64,000 nt of DNA from Thalassovita gelatinovora (GTDB taxonomy: Bacteria > Pseudomonadota > Alphaproteobacteria > Rhodobacterales > Rhodobacteraceae). Below the pieces are notes generated by a model, which was given only the letters and a program-made list of their open reading frames with translations, was not told the DNA's origin and did not search any database. Below are positions 27,415 to 36,147 of the stretch, one piece after another. Position numbers and translations under genes: made by a program. The first letter of the stretch is position 1; each line of letters opens with the position of its first letter. The stretch is taken from assembly GCF_001458355.1 (NCBI RefSeq), contig NZ_CYSA01000007.1, positions 210,496 to 274,495 of the forward strand. The letters are read 5' to 3'.

Positions 27415-28812
27415 TCACGAAGCGGGCTTCCACAACCCTTCGTCCTTGATCCGTGCCATGCCTTCGTCCAACGATTTTGCCGCGCGTTCGATCAGGGTAT
27501 CGACTTCGTCGCGGGTCATCACCAATGGCGGGCTGATGATCATCCGGTCGCCAACATGGCGCATTACCAGATTGTTGGCAAAGCAGCGTTCGCGGCAGAT
27601 ATAGCCGACGGTGCCCGCATCGGATGCGAATCGGGCGCGGCTTTCCTTATGTGGTGTCAGGGCGATAGAGCCCATCATGCCGACGATATTCGCTTCGCCC
27701 ACCATCGGGTGATCGGCCAGCGCCTGCCATTTTTCTTTCAGGTAGGGGCCAACGTCGTCACGAACGTGTTCGACGATCTTTTCTTCCTGCATGATATTGA
27801 GGTTTTCCAAAGCAACGGCGGCGGCCACCGGGTGGCTGGAATAGGTATAGCCGTGATTGAATTCGCAACCGCCAATCACTTCGGCGATTTCATCGCTGAC
27901 GATGGAGGCCCCGATCGGTTGATAGCCCGAGCTGAGGCCCTTGGCGATGGTCATGATATCGGGTTTCCACCCCACGGTCTGCGATCCGAACCAATTGCCA
28001 GTACGGCCAAAGCCGCAGATCACTTCATCCGCGATCAGCAGAATTTCGTACTTGTCGCAAATCCGCTGAATTTCGGGCCAATAGGTTTCTGGCGGCACGA
28101 TGACCCCACCGGCCCCCTGCACCGGTTCGGCGATGAAGGCGGCGACATTGTCTTCGCCCAGATCGTTGATCGCCTGTTCCAGCTGGCGGGCGCGTTCCAG
28201 ACCGAATTCTTCGGGGCTTTGATCGCCGCCTTCGGTCCACCAATCGGGTTGATCGATATGGTGGATATCCGGAATCGGCAGACCGCCCTGCGCATGCATA
28301 CCGCCCATACCGCCCAGTGACGCGGCACCCACGGTCGACCCGTGATAGGCATTTTTACGGCTGATAATGATCTTTTTCGTCGGCTTGCCTTTTTCGGCCC
28401 AATAGGTGCGCACCATGCGCAGATTGGTGTCGTTGGCTTCGGACCCGGACCCGGCATAGAACACGTGGTTCAGGTTGCCCGGCGCGAGTTCTGACAATTT
28501 CTGTGACAGCGCGATGGCAGGCACGTGGGTGGTCATGAAAAAGGTGTTATAATAAGGCAATTCCTTCATCTGCCGCGCCGCGACTTCGGCCAGTCGATCG
28601 CGGCCATAGCCGATATTGACGCACCACAACCCGGCCATACCATCGAGGATTTTGTTGCCTTCGCTGTCGTGGATCCACACGCCTTCGGCGCGGGTGATCA
28701 CCCGGGCACCGCGTTCAGCCAGTTCGTTCTGTGTGGTGAACGGATGCATGTGATGCGCCGCATCAATCGCCTGCAATTCATCCGTGGGCATGTGGTTGGA
28801 GATCGTGGACAT
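27415..28812 (-). CDS. Class III aminotransferase (putrescine/omega-amino acid:pyruvate type)
   Basis: Encodes 465 residues of the PLP fold-type I class III family. Visible are GLWCVNIGYGRDRLAEVAARQM, NHVFYAGSGSEANDTNLRM, the Asp motif LLIADEVICGFGRTG, and the PLP Lys in MTIAKGLSSGYQPIG. It most resembles SpuC-type putrescine:pyruvate or beta-alanine:pyruvate aminotransferases. The ATG at 28812 is chosen (GAGG six bases upstream); a TTG lies one codon earlier. It is flanked by a GntR gene and polyamine importers. A putative GntR operator lies 64-77 nt upstream. Confidence 0.88.
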   Translation of the reverse strand: MSTISNHMPTDELQAIDAAHHMHPFTTQNELAERGARVITRAEGVWIHDSEGNKILDGMAGLWCVNIGYGRDRLAEVAARQMKELPYYNTFFMTTHVPAIALSQKLSELAPGNLNHVFYAGSGSEANDTNLRMVRTYWAEKGKPTKKIIISRKNAYHGSTVGAASLGGMGGMHAQGGLPIPDIHHIDQPDWWTEGGDQSPEEFGLERARQLEQAINDLGEDNVAAFIAEPVQGAGGVIVPPETYWPEIQRICDKYEILLIADEVICGFGRTGNWFGSQTVGWKPDIMTIAKGLSSGYQPIGASIVSDEIAEVIGGCEFNHGYTYSSHPVAAAVALENLNIMQEEKIVEHVRDDVGPYLKEKWQALADHPMVGEANIVGMMGSIALTPHKESRARFASDAGTVGYICRERCFANNLVMRHVGDRMIISPPLVMTRDEVDTLIERAAKSLDEGMARIKDEGLWKPAS

Positions 28813-28873
28813 CAAAGCCTCATTTGTCTGGAAATTACATTTGAACCGCGAATGGCGGCCGTTGATTCCAAAA

Positions 28874-28891
28874 TATGATCAAATTAAATTT
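28874..28891. promoter_or_regulatory. Putative GntR operator upstream of the aminotransferase gene
   Basis: The 14-mer TGATCAAATTAAAT (28876-28889), preceded by TA, lies between the aminotransferase start and the GntR gene's 3' end. The identical 14-mer recurs upstream of the binding-protein gene at 29691-29704. An exact shared word at two promoters flanking a regulator gene suggests its binding site. Confidence 0.6.
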
Positions 28892-28919
28892 TGTCAATCG
28901 AATCGATCATGTCACCAAA

Positions 28920-29600
28920 TCAAGACAACATCGCGCGAACTTGCTGCATACCTTGCATCATATCTTCAATATTTGCCTGCGCGGCGCGATCTTTTTCTCT
29001 GGCTTCCAGCGCGGCCACGAGGTCCTTGTGCATGTCCGGCAGGTTCTGCGTTCCGACCCGGCCACAGACGACCCGCAACGAAGGCCCGAAACGCAGCCAC
29101 AAGCCTTCGGCCAGATCGCTGAGAATCGGCGCGTCGGCCATTTGGTAAATCCGTTGATGAAAGCGGTAATTGTTTTCCAGATAGGCCTGCAAATCACCGG
29201 TCACGATAGCCTGGTCCAGCAGATCGTCAAACCTTCTGAGTTCCCGTACATCGGCAGGCTTTGCATTCTCGGCAGCGCGTCGGGCCAGATCACCTTCAAG
29301 GCATTGTCGAGCAACAATAATTTCTTCTATATTCTTTGCCGTCAACAACGGCACAATGACCCGGCGATTGCCCTGAAACTTCAGCGCGCCCTCGGCGGTG
29401 AGACGACGGATCGCTTCGCGGACCGGCGTCATACCCGCATCCAGCCGTGCGGTCAGTCCCTGAATCGTCACCGGCTGGCCCGGCGCGATTTCCCCAAACA
29501 GTATTTGTTCCCGCATCTTGCGATAGACCAATTCATGCGTGGGGAGCCGCTTTTCAACGGTATCAATAACGGTCAATTTTCGGGCACCTCGGTCTATCAC
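28920..29600 (-). CDS. GntR-family (FCD) transcriptional regulator
   Basis: Encodes about 226 residues: an N-terminal winged helix (LVYRKMREQILFGEIAPGQPVTIQGLTARL, then MTPVREAIRRLTAEGAL) and a C-terminal all-helical FCD ligand domain with candidate metal-binding positions (NNYRFHQRIY). The start is a GTG with a weak ribosome binding site, so a slightly different start is possible. It lies between the aminotransferase and the second polyamine transporter and probably controls both in response to an amine or acid ligand. Confidence 0.88.
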   Translation of the reverse strand: MIDRGARKLTVIDTVEKRLPTHELVYRKMREQILFGEIAPGQPVTIQGLTARLDAGMTPVREAIRRLTAEGALKFQGNRRVIVPLLTAKNIEEIIVARQCLEGDLARRAAENAKPADVRELRRFDDLLDQAIVTGDLQAYLENNYRFHQRIYQMADAPILSDLAEGLWLRFGPSLRVVCGRVGTQNLPDMHKDLVAALEAREKDRAAQANIEDMMQGMQQVRAMLS

Positions 29601-29688
29601 TGCTCATTTCTCAACTCTGCTTATTCGGCTTCGCTTGCGAGTTTAACGACAGCATGGATACTTTACCATATTGCCTTGTGCGGCAAAG

Positions 29689-29704
29689 TTTGATCAAATT
29701 AAAT
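29689..29704. promoter_or_regulatory. Putative GntR operator upstream of the binding-protein gene
   Basis: The perfect palindrome TTTGATCAAA (29689-29698) extends into TTAAAT. The 14-mer from 29691 is identical to that at 28876. It is 41-56 nt before the binding-protein ATG and also upstream of the divergent GntR gene, so it could serve autoregulation. Confidence 0.62.
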
Positions 29705-29744
29705 CGATGGGCACCAAGACCCTCGATCAACGGGAGATTAAAAT

Positions 29745-30830
29745 ATGAAGAATCGTTTTCTAACCGCGGCAGCCAGCCTTGCGCTGTTTGCGGGGGCCGC
29801 AACCGCCGAAGAAGTGCGGGTTTATAACTGGTCAGACTATATCGACGAAGAGTTGCTGGCCAAATTCGAAGCAGAGACCGGTATCGATCTGGTATATGAC
29901 GTGTTCGACAGCAACGAGGTTCTGGAAACCAAGATGCTGGCAGGCGGGTCAGGGTATGACGTGGTGGTGCCTTCTGGCTCTTTCTTGCAGCGCCAGATCA
30001 CTGCGGGTGCATTCCAGAAACTGGACATGGCGAAACTGCCGAATCATGCGAACATGTGGGATGTGGTCGAGAAACGCACTGTTCAATACGATCCCGACAA
30101 CGCCTATTCGATCAACTACATGTGGGGCACCACCGGCATCGGCGTGAATATCGGCAAGGTGCAGGAGCTTTTGGGTGAAGACGCTCCGATCGACAGTTGG
30201 GCTTTGGTTTTCGATCCCGCCAACATGGAAAAGCTGGCCGACTGCGGGGTACATTTCCTTGACGCGCCGGGTGAAATGATCCCGGCGGCGTTGCAATATC
30301 TGGGCGAAAACCCCGACAGCCAAGACCCCGATGTGATCGCCAAGGCCGAAGGTGCCTATATGGCGATTCGCCCCTATATCCAGAAGTTCCACAGTTCGGA
30401 ATACATCAACGCGCTGGCCAATGGCGACATCTGCGTCGCGGTCGGCTGGTCGGGTGACGTGTTGCAGGCACGTGACCGTGCGGCAGAAGCCGAAAACGGC
30501 GTCGAAATCGCCTTTCACGCGCCCAAGGAAGGGGCGCAGATGTGGTTCGACCAGATGGCGATCCCGGTCGATGCACCAAACCCGGATGCAGCGCACAAGT
30601 TCCTGAACTTCATCATGGACGCTCAGAACATGGCGGCGGCGTCGAACTATGTCTATTACGCCAACGGCAACAAGGCGAGCCAGGAATTCCTGGTTGAAGA
30701 CGTGATTGGTGATCCGGCGATTTACCCGGATGCGGCGACCCTTGAAAATCTGTTCACCACCCGGCCGTATCCAGCCAAGGTGCAGCGGGTAGCCACCCGG
30801 CTGTGGACCAAGATCAAATCGGGCATCTAA
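29745..30830 (+). CDS. Polyamine ABC transporter substrate-binding protein (PotF/SpuD-like)
   Basis: Encodes 361 residues with a signal peptide (cleavage near residue 21, ATA-EE) and the PotF opening EVRVYNWSDYIDEELLAKFEAETGI. The conserved WSDYID, YDVVVPSGSF and NYMWGTTGIGVN segments match putrescine-binding proteins. It is first in a second transporter operon. A strong terminator hairpin separates it from the ATPase gene, which would favour excess binding protein. Confidence 0.94.
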   Translation: MKNRFLTAAASLALFAGAATAEEVRVYNWSDYIDEELLAKFEAETGIDLVYDVFDSNEVLETKMLAGGSGYDVVVPSGSFLQRQITAGAFQKLDMAKLPNHANMWDVVEKRTVQYDPDNAYSINYMWGTTGIGVNIGKVQELLGEDAPIDSWALVFDPANMEKLADCGVHFLDAPGEMIPAALQYLGENPDSQDPDVIAKAEGAYMAIRPYIQKFHSSEYINALANGDICVAVGWSGDVLQARDRAAEAENGVEIAFHAPKEGAQMWFDQMAIPVDAPNPDAAHKFLNFIMDAQNMAAASNYVYYANGNKASQEFLVEDVIGDPAIYPDAATLENLFTTRPYPAKVQRVATRLWTKIKSGI

Positions 30831-30848
30831 CAAACCTGTCATCCATAT

Positions 30849-30880
30849 GGGCCTGCGCCACACCGGCGCAGGCCCTTTTT
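30849..30880 (+). terminator. Intra-operon terminator/attenuator between binding protein and ATPase genes
   Basis: GGGCCTGCGCC (30849-30859) and GGCGCAGGCCC (30865-30875) form a perfect 11-bp stem with a 5-nt loop, followed by TTTTT. Being only 16 bp before the ATPase ATG, it would reduce readthrough or stabilise the upstream message. Confidence 0.88.
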
Positions 30881-30895
30881 CCAGCAAGGACAGCC

Positions 30896-32023
30896 ATGAC
30901 TCAGACCGTATTCGCCCCTTGGGAAGACCCCGGGGAAAAGCCGCTGATTCAGTTCAAGAACGTCACCAAACGCTTCGGCAGCTTCACCGCCATCGACAAC
31001 CTGACCCAAGATATCTATGAGCGCGAATTCTTCGCGCTTCTGGGGCCATCGGGCTGTGGCAAAACCACGATGATGCGTATGCTGGCAGGGTTCGAAGAAG
31101 TGACCGAAGGCCAGATTTTGCTGGCCGGTCAGGACATGGCGCGGGTGCCCCCCAATGAGCGCGCTGTAAACATGATGTTCCAGTCCTATGCGCTGTTTCC
31201 ACATTTGTCAGTTTGGGAAAATATCGCATTCGGCCTGAAACGGAAAAAGATGCCGAAAAGCGAACTCGACGCGCGGGTCGATGAAATGCTGCGCTTGACC
31301 CGGTTGGAACGATTTGCCCGGCGCAAACCGCATCAGATTTCCGGCGGTCAACGGCAGCGCGTGGCGCTGGCCCGGTCGCTGGCCCGTGCCCCCAAGCTGC
31401 TGTTGCTGGACGAACCTTTGGGCGCATTGGACAAAAAGCTGCGGCAGGATACCCAGTTCGAACTGATGGATATTCAGGAAAAGACCGGCACCACTTTCGT
31501 GATCGTGACCCACGATCAGGAAGAATCGATGACCGTCGCTTCGCGCGTGGCGGTGATGGACGAAGGTCAGATCATCCAAGTGGCAACACCTGACAAGATC
31601 TATGAAGAACCCGCTTCGCTATATGTGGCCGATTTCATTGGCGACGTGAACATCATCGAGGGAATCGCGACGAAATCCGGTGAAGACGGTTACAAAATCA
31701 ATTGGTCCGAGGGCAAAGAACCGTTTCAGGCCAAGACCCCCCGCACCCTGAGCGAAGGGCAGAAAGCCTATATCGCCATCCGGCCGGAAAAGATCGCGGT
31801 TTCACAGGACAAACCCGACAGTGCCTTGAATTCGATCAAGGGCAAGATCGTCGACATCGCCTATCTGGGCAATATGTCGACCTACCATGTCGAAATTCCC
31901 GGCGGGTTGACCATCAAGGCGCAGACCGCCAATACCCGCCGCCTGTCACGGCGCAGTTTCACTTGGGAAGACGAAGTCTGGCTGAGTTGGACGCTGACCG
32001 CCGGATCGGTATTGGAGCGATAG
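30896..32023 (+). CDS. Polyamine ABC transporter ATP-binding protein (PotG/PotA-like)
   Basis: Encodes 375 residues: Walker A GPSGCGKTTM, signature ISGGQRQRVALARSL, Walker B LLLLDEPLGALDKKL, switch HDQEES, and a C-terminal TOBE domain. The ATG at 30896 (MTQTVFAPWED) follows AAGGA. It powers the system with the two permeases that follow. Confidence 0.94.
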   Translation: MTQTVFAPWEDPGEKPLIQFKNVTKRFGSFTAIDNLTQDIYEREFFALLGPSGCGKTTMMRMLAGFEEVTEGQILLAGQDMARVPPNERAVNMMFQSYALFPHLSVWENIAFGLKRKKMPKSELDARVDEMLRLTRLERFARRKPHQISGGQRQRVALARSLARAPKLLLLDEPLGALDKKLRQDTQFELMDIQEKTGTTFVIVTHDQEESMTVASRVAVMDEGQIIQVATPDKIYEEPASLYVADFIGDVNIIEGIATKSGEDGYKINWSEGKEPFQAKTPRTLSEGQKAYIAIRPEKIAVSQDKPDSALNSIKGKIVDIAYLGNMSTYHVEIPGGLTIKAQTANTRRLSRRSFTWEDEVWLSWTLTAGSVLER

Positions 32024-32024
32024 G

Positions 32025-32915
32025 ATGAGACGATTTTTTCTCATCTTCATCCCCTATATCTGGCTTCTGGCGCTGTTTCTGGTGCCGTTCCTGATCGTGT
32101 TCAAAATTTCGCTCAGCGACATCGCGCTGGCGATCCCGCCTTATGTGCCGGTGATCGAGTGGTCTGATGGCTGGGCGGGGTTCAAGAATTTCCTGTCGCA
32201 GTTGGATTTGGAAAACTTTGTCTGGCTGACCCAAGACGACCTGTATTGGAAAGCCTACCTTTCCAGCCTCAAAATCGCCGCTGTTTCGACCGTGCTGACG
32301 CTTATGGTTGGTTATCCGATCGCTTACAGCATGGCGCAGGCACCGAATGAATGGCGCCCGACGCTGATGATGCTGGTGATCCTGCCGTTCTGGACCAGTT
32401 TCCTGATCCGGGTCTATTCCTGGATGGGGATTCTGGGAAAAGAAGGTTTTCTGAACCAGTTCCTGCTGTGGACCGGGATGATATCGGAACCTTTGCAGAT
32501 CATGAACACGCCGACGGCGGTCTATATCGGCATTGTTTATACCTATCTGCCTTTCATGATCCTGCCGATTTATTCCGCTTTGGAAAAGCTGGACGCAAGC
32601 CTGCTGGAAGCCGCCGAGGATCTGGGATGTTCGCGGCTGTCGGCCTTTTGGCTGGTGACCATTCCGCTGTCGAAAAACGGTATCATCGCAGGTAGTTTCC
32701 TGGTCTTCATCCCGGCACTTGGCGAATTCGTCATTCCTTCACTTCTGGGCGGATCGGGGACGTTGATGATCGGTAAGGTTCTGTGGGAAGAATTCTTCTC
32801 CAACCGGGATTGGCCGGTGGCCAGCGCGGTGGCGGTGGTGTTGCTGCTGCTGCTGATCATCCCGATCATCCTGTTCCAGAAAAACGAACAAAAATCCCGG
32901 GAGATGGATCAATGA
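32025..32915 (+). CDS. Polyamine ABC transporter permease (PotH/PotB-like)
   Basis: Encodes 296 residues with six membrane segments and the EAA loop LLEAAEDLGCSRLSAFWLVTIPLS. It is of standard length, unlike the long paralogue at 21814. The ATG is one base after the ATPase stop codon. Confidence 0.93.
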   Translation: MRRFFLIFIPYIWLLALFLVPFLIVFKISLSDIALAIPPYVPVIEWSDGWAGFKNFLSQLDLENFVWLTQDDLYWKAYLSSLKIAAVSTVLTLMVGYPIAYSMAQAPNEWRPTLMMLVILPFWTSFLIRVYSWMGILGKEGFLNQFLLWTGMISEPLQIMNTPTAVYIGIVYTYLPFMILPIYSALEKLDASLLEAAEDLGCSRLSAFWLVTIPLSKNGIIAGSFLVFIPALGEFVIPSLLGGSGTLMIGKVLWEEFFSNRDWPVASAVAVVLLLLLIIPIILFQKNEQKSREMDQ

Positions 32916-33727
32916 GACGGTTTTCATGGTTCAATGCGACCTCGCTGACCTTCGGCTTCGTCTTTCTGTACCTGCCGATGCTGCTTTTGGTGATTTACAG
33001 CTTCAATTCTTCCAAGCTAGTCACGGTGTGGGCGGGATTTTCGACCAAGTGGTACGGCGAACTGCTTCAGAACGAAGCCTTTCTCGATGCGGCTTGGGTC
33101 ACCCTGCGCGTGGCGGTGATATCTTCGACCATCGCTACGGTTTTGGGCACGATGGCAGCCTATGTTCTGGTGCGCAGCGGCCGGTTCCTGGGCCGGACGC
33201 TGTTTTCCGGCATGATCTATGCGCCGCTTGTCATGCCCGACGTGATCACCGGCCTGTCGCTGTTGTTGCTGTTCATCGGTATCGGGCTGGACCGCGGTGT
33301 TCTGACCATCGTTCTGGCGCATACGACCTTTGCGATGTGCTATGTGTCGGTAGTGGTGTCGTCGCGGCTGGTCAGTTTCGACAAATCGCTAGAAGAAGCG
33401 GCTTTGGATCTGGGTTGTACACCGATGCAAAGTTTCCGGCTGGTCACCTTGCCAATCATTGCACCGGCGGTCATTTCAGGCTGGCTTCTGGCCTTTACCC
33501 TGTCGCTTGACGATCTGGTGATCGCGTCGTTTACCGCTGGTCCTTCGTCTACCACGCTGCCGATCAAGATCTTTTCGGCAGTGCGGTTGGGTGTCAGCCC
33601 GGAAATCAACGCGCTGTCGACCATCATGATCGGGATCGTCACCATCGGCGTCATTTCAGCGTCTTTGATCACGAAACGATCAATGGTGCGGCAACAACTG
33701 GAAGAACAAGAAGCGATACGTACCTGA
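32912..33727 (+). CDS. Polyamine ABC transporter permease (PotI/PotC-like)
   Basis: Encodes 271 residues with six membrane segments and the EAA loop LEEAALDLGCTPMQSFRLVTLPII. The ATG at 32912 overlaps the preceding permease stop (ATGA). Its own stop overlaps the oxidase gene start (TGATG). Confidence 0.93.
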   Translation: MRRFSWFNATSLTFGFVFLYLPMLLLVIYSFNSSKLVTVWAGFSTKWYGELLQNEAFLDAAWVTLRVAVISSTIATVLGTMAAYVLVRSGRFLGRTLFSGMIYAPLVMPDVITGLSLLLLFIGIGLDRGVLTIVLAHTTFAMCYVSVVVSSRLVSFDKSLEEAALDLGCTPMQSFRLVTLPIIAPAVISGWLLAFTLSLDDLVIASFTAGPSSTTLPIKIFSAVRLGVSPEINALSTIMIGIVTIGVISASLITKRSMVRQQLEEQEAIRT

Positions 33728-35055
33728 TGAAACGGATCATGCCGAATTACGCTTATGGCCCGGGACCGCGCGCGCGCTGTTTTTGGGGGCCAAGCACCCT
33801 GCCCGACGATCATATGCCACCGGCAAGTGGCACAATCCGCACTCAATTTGCGGTGATCGGTGCCGGCTATACCGGGTTGAACGCTGCGCTGCATCTGGCG
33901 CAGGCAGGGCATGCCGTCACCCTGTTCGACGCCGAAAGTCCCGGCTGGGGGGCGTCGGCCCGCAATGGTGGATTTTGCTGTCTGGGCGGGGCCGCGCTGC
34001 CGTTCAAGGCCATCGCCAAACGCTATGGGCAGCAGGGGTTGCAAGACTGGTGCGCCAGCGAAGTCGCCGCGATCAAACAGGTTCAGGACTTTCTGACCCG
34101 GACCGGCACCGATGCCGAAACCCATTCGAACGGCGAAACCATTTTGGCCCATACGCCCGCCTCCATGCGCGAACTGCGCGCCGAACAGGCAGAACTAGAG
34201 ACTAATTTTGGCGTCGATACGACACTGATCGAAGCCGAGGATCTGGCCGCGCAAGGGATGCACGGGCGTTTTCACGGCGCACTGACATTGCCAATCGGAT
34301 TCGGGCTAAATCCGCGCAAATATGCCGATGGACTAAGCCGCGCCTGTCTTGCGGCGGGGGTGACGATACACGCGCAAAGCCCGGTCAAATCGGTCAAGCG
34401 CGACGGGGACGGTTTCACCCTACAAACGCCGAAGGCCACGGTCCGGGCCGACAAGGTGATCTTTGCCACCAACGGCTATTCCTCCGAAGACGTGCCGGAC
34501 TGGATGCGGGCGCGCTACATGCCGATGCAATCGAACGTCCTGGTCACAAGGCCGCTGAGCCCGGAAGAAATCCGCGCCGGGTGGAGCAGCGACCAGATGG
34601 CCTATACCCACCAGACATTCCTCAATTACTTCCGGCTGATGCCGAACGGGCAATTCCTGTTCGGGATGCGCGGCGGGTTGGGGTCATCGGCCAAGGTCGA
34701 CACGGCGCTGCACCGGCGCACACGTGAACGGTTCGAAGCAGTCTTTCCCGATTGGGCGCATGTGGAAACGCCTTATGGCTGGAATGGCATTCTGGCCTTT
34801 TCGGCAAAGCTCGCGCCCTATGTCGGGCCAGTCCCGGAACTGCCGGGGGCTTTTGTCGGCTTTGCCTATCACGGCAACGGTGTTGCGATGGGGTCTTATG
34901 CCGGGGCTTTGCTGGCCGATCTTGCGCAGGGGAAAGACCCCGAACGGCCATATCCCGCCTTGATTCGCGATGTGCCGAAGCGGTTCCCGTTGGGCCGATT
35001 CCGCCGGATGCTGATCGCACCGGCATACGCCTATGCGTCGATGACGGGGAAGTAG
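33727..35055 (+). CDS. FAD-dependent amine oxidoreductase (PuuB-like)
   Basis: Encodes 442 residues of the DAO/GlpD-like FAD oxidoreductase family: Rossmann motif VIGAGYTGLNAALHLAQAGH, then SARNGGFCCLGG, with the C-terminal VGFAYHGNGVAMGSYAG. PuuB-type enzymes oxidise gamma-glutamylputrescine or related amines. Direct stop-start coupling to the polyamine permease supports an amine substrate. No gamma-glutamylputrescine synthetase gene (puuA) is next to it here. Confidence 0.86.
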   Translation: MKRIMPNYAYGPGPRARCFWGPSTLPDDHMPPASGTIRTQFAVIGAGYTGLNAALHLAQAGHAVTLFDAESPGWGASARNGGFCCLGGAALPFKAIAKRYGQQGLQDWCASEVAAIKQVQDFLTRTGTDAETHSNGETILAHTPASMRELRAEQAELETNFGVDTTLIEAEDLAAQGMHGRFHGALTLPIGFGLNPRKYADGLSRACLAAGVTIHAQSPVKSVKRDGDGFTLQTPKATVRADKVIFATNGYSSEDVPDWMRARYMPMQSNVLVTRPLSPEEIRAGWSSDQMAYTHQTFLNYFRLMPNGQFLFGMRGGLGSSAKVDTALHRRTRERFEAVFPDWAHVETPYGWNGILAFSAKLAPYVGPVPELPGAFVGFAYHGNGVAMGSYAGALLADLAQGKDPERPYPALIRDVPKRFPLGRFRRMLIAPAYAYASMTGK

Positions 35056-35095
35056 CGGGCAAAGATCCGCGCCTGCCCGGTGGGTGGGCCTTTGT

Positions 35096-36019
35096 TCAGC
35101 CCTGCGGTGTCATCCCTGCCCGCGCCTTGGCCCGTTTCAACCCAAGCGCATGTTCGCGCCAGATGATCAGCACACCCGCCAAAATGATCAAAGACGCCCC
35201 GGCCAACATCTGCGACGTTGGCACTTCGTCAAAGATGAAATAGCCGATCAGCAGCGCGAACAGCATCGAGGCGTAATCGAACGGTGCCACCACTGACGCC
35301 CCGGCAAAGCGATAGGCGGAAGTCAGGAATATCTGTCCCAACCCGCCGACCAACCCCGCGATAATAAGCAGACCCGCCTCGGGCAGGGCGGGCACGACCC
35401 AGCCGAAGGGCAATGTCAGCAGCGACAAGGTGGTCGAGGTCAGCGAAAAGAAAAACACGATGGCCGAAGTCTGTTCGGTCTGAACCAGATTGCGAATGTG
35501 GATTTGCGCCAGCGCCGCGAAGACCGCCCCAAGCAGGACAAAGGCCGCGCCCAGCGCTTGGGCGGTCCGCACCGTTTCGCCGGCAAACAAAGTCAGACGC
35601 GGTTCGATCACGATCAGAACCCCGATCAGGCCTAACCCGACCGCCGTCATTCGGAACAAATGAACCTTTTCGCCCAGAAACATCGCCGCGAAAATCACCG
35701 TCAGCAACGGCGCAGCATAGCCGATGGCAGTCACTTCGGGCAGCGGCAGAAGGCCTAGACCGGCAAACATCATCCCCATTGCACAGGTCCCGATCAGGCC
35801 GCGCCAGAAATGCCCTATCGGCGAGGCCACCTTCAACCCGGTGCGCAGATCGCCGCGCAGCCACAACCAGATCAAAATCACCGGCATGGCAAGAAGCGAG
35901 CGGAAAAACACCGCCTCTCCGGGCGGCACATGACCAGATGTCGCCTTGATCAGCGCCGCCATGGTGATGAACATCACCACCGAACACAGCTTCAGCAAAA
36001 TGCCTTTGACGGGGTTCAT
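35096..36019 (-). CDS. DMT-superfamily (EamA) transporter
   Basis: Encodes 307 residues with ten hydrophobic segments forming two EamA repeats (for example FRSLLAMPVILIWLWLRG and EVTAIGYAAPLLTVIFAAMFLGEKV). Such proteins export amino acids or metabolites; the substrate is unknown. AAGGAG precedes the ATG. It is convergent with the oxidase gene and divergent from the malonyl-CoA synthetase. Confidence 0.9.
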   Translation of the reverse strand: MNPVKGILLKLCSVVMFITMAALIKATSGHVPPGEAVFFRSLLAMPVILIWLWLRGDLRTGLKVASPIGHFWRGLIGTCAMGMMFAGLGLLPLPEVTAIGYAAPLLTVIFAAMFLGEKVHLFRMTAVGLGLIGVLIVIEPRLTLFAGETVRTAQALGAAFVLLGAVFAALAQIHIRNLVQTEQTSAIVFFFSLTSTTLSLLTLPFGWVVPALPEAGLLIIAGLVGGLGQIFLTSAYRFAGASVVAPFDYASMLFALLIGYFIFDEVPTSQMLAGASLIILAGVLIIWREHALGLKRAKARAGMTPQG

Positions 36020-36147
36020 TTCGGGGTCTCCTTGCGGTTGCGGCGATGCTGAACGGGTTAAGGAAAAAGGTCCAGCCCTTGCGTTCGCTCAAATCCATGC
36101 GAAAAGAACAAGGCCAGATTGTAGAATACACAAGGATCGTGGGCCCA

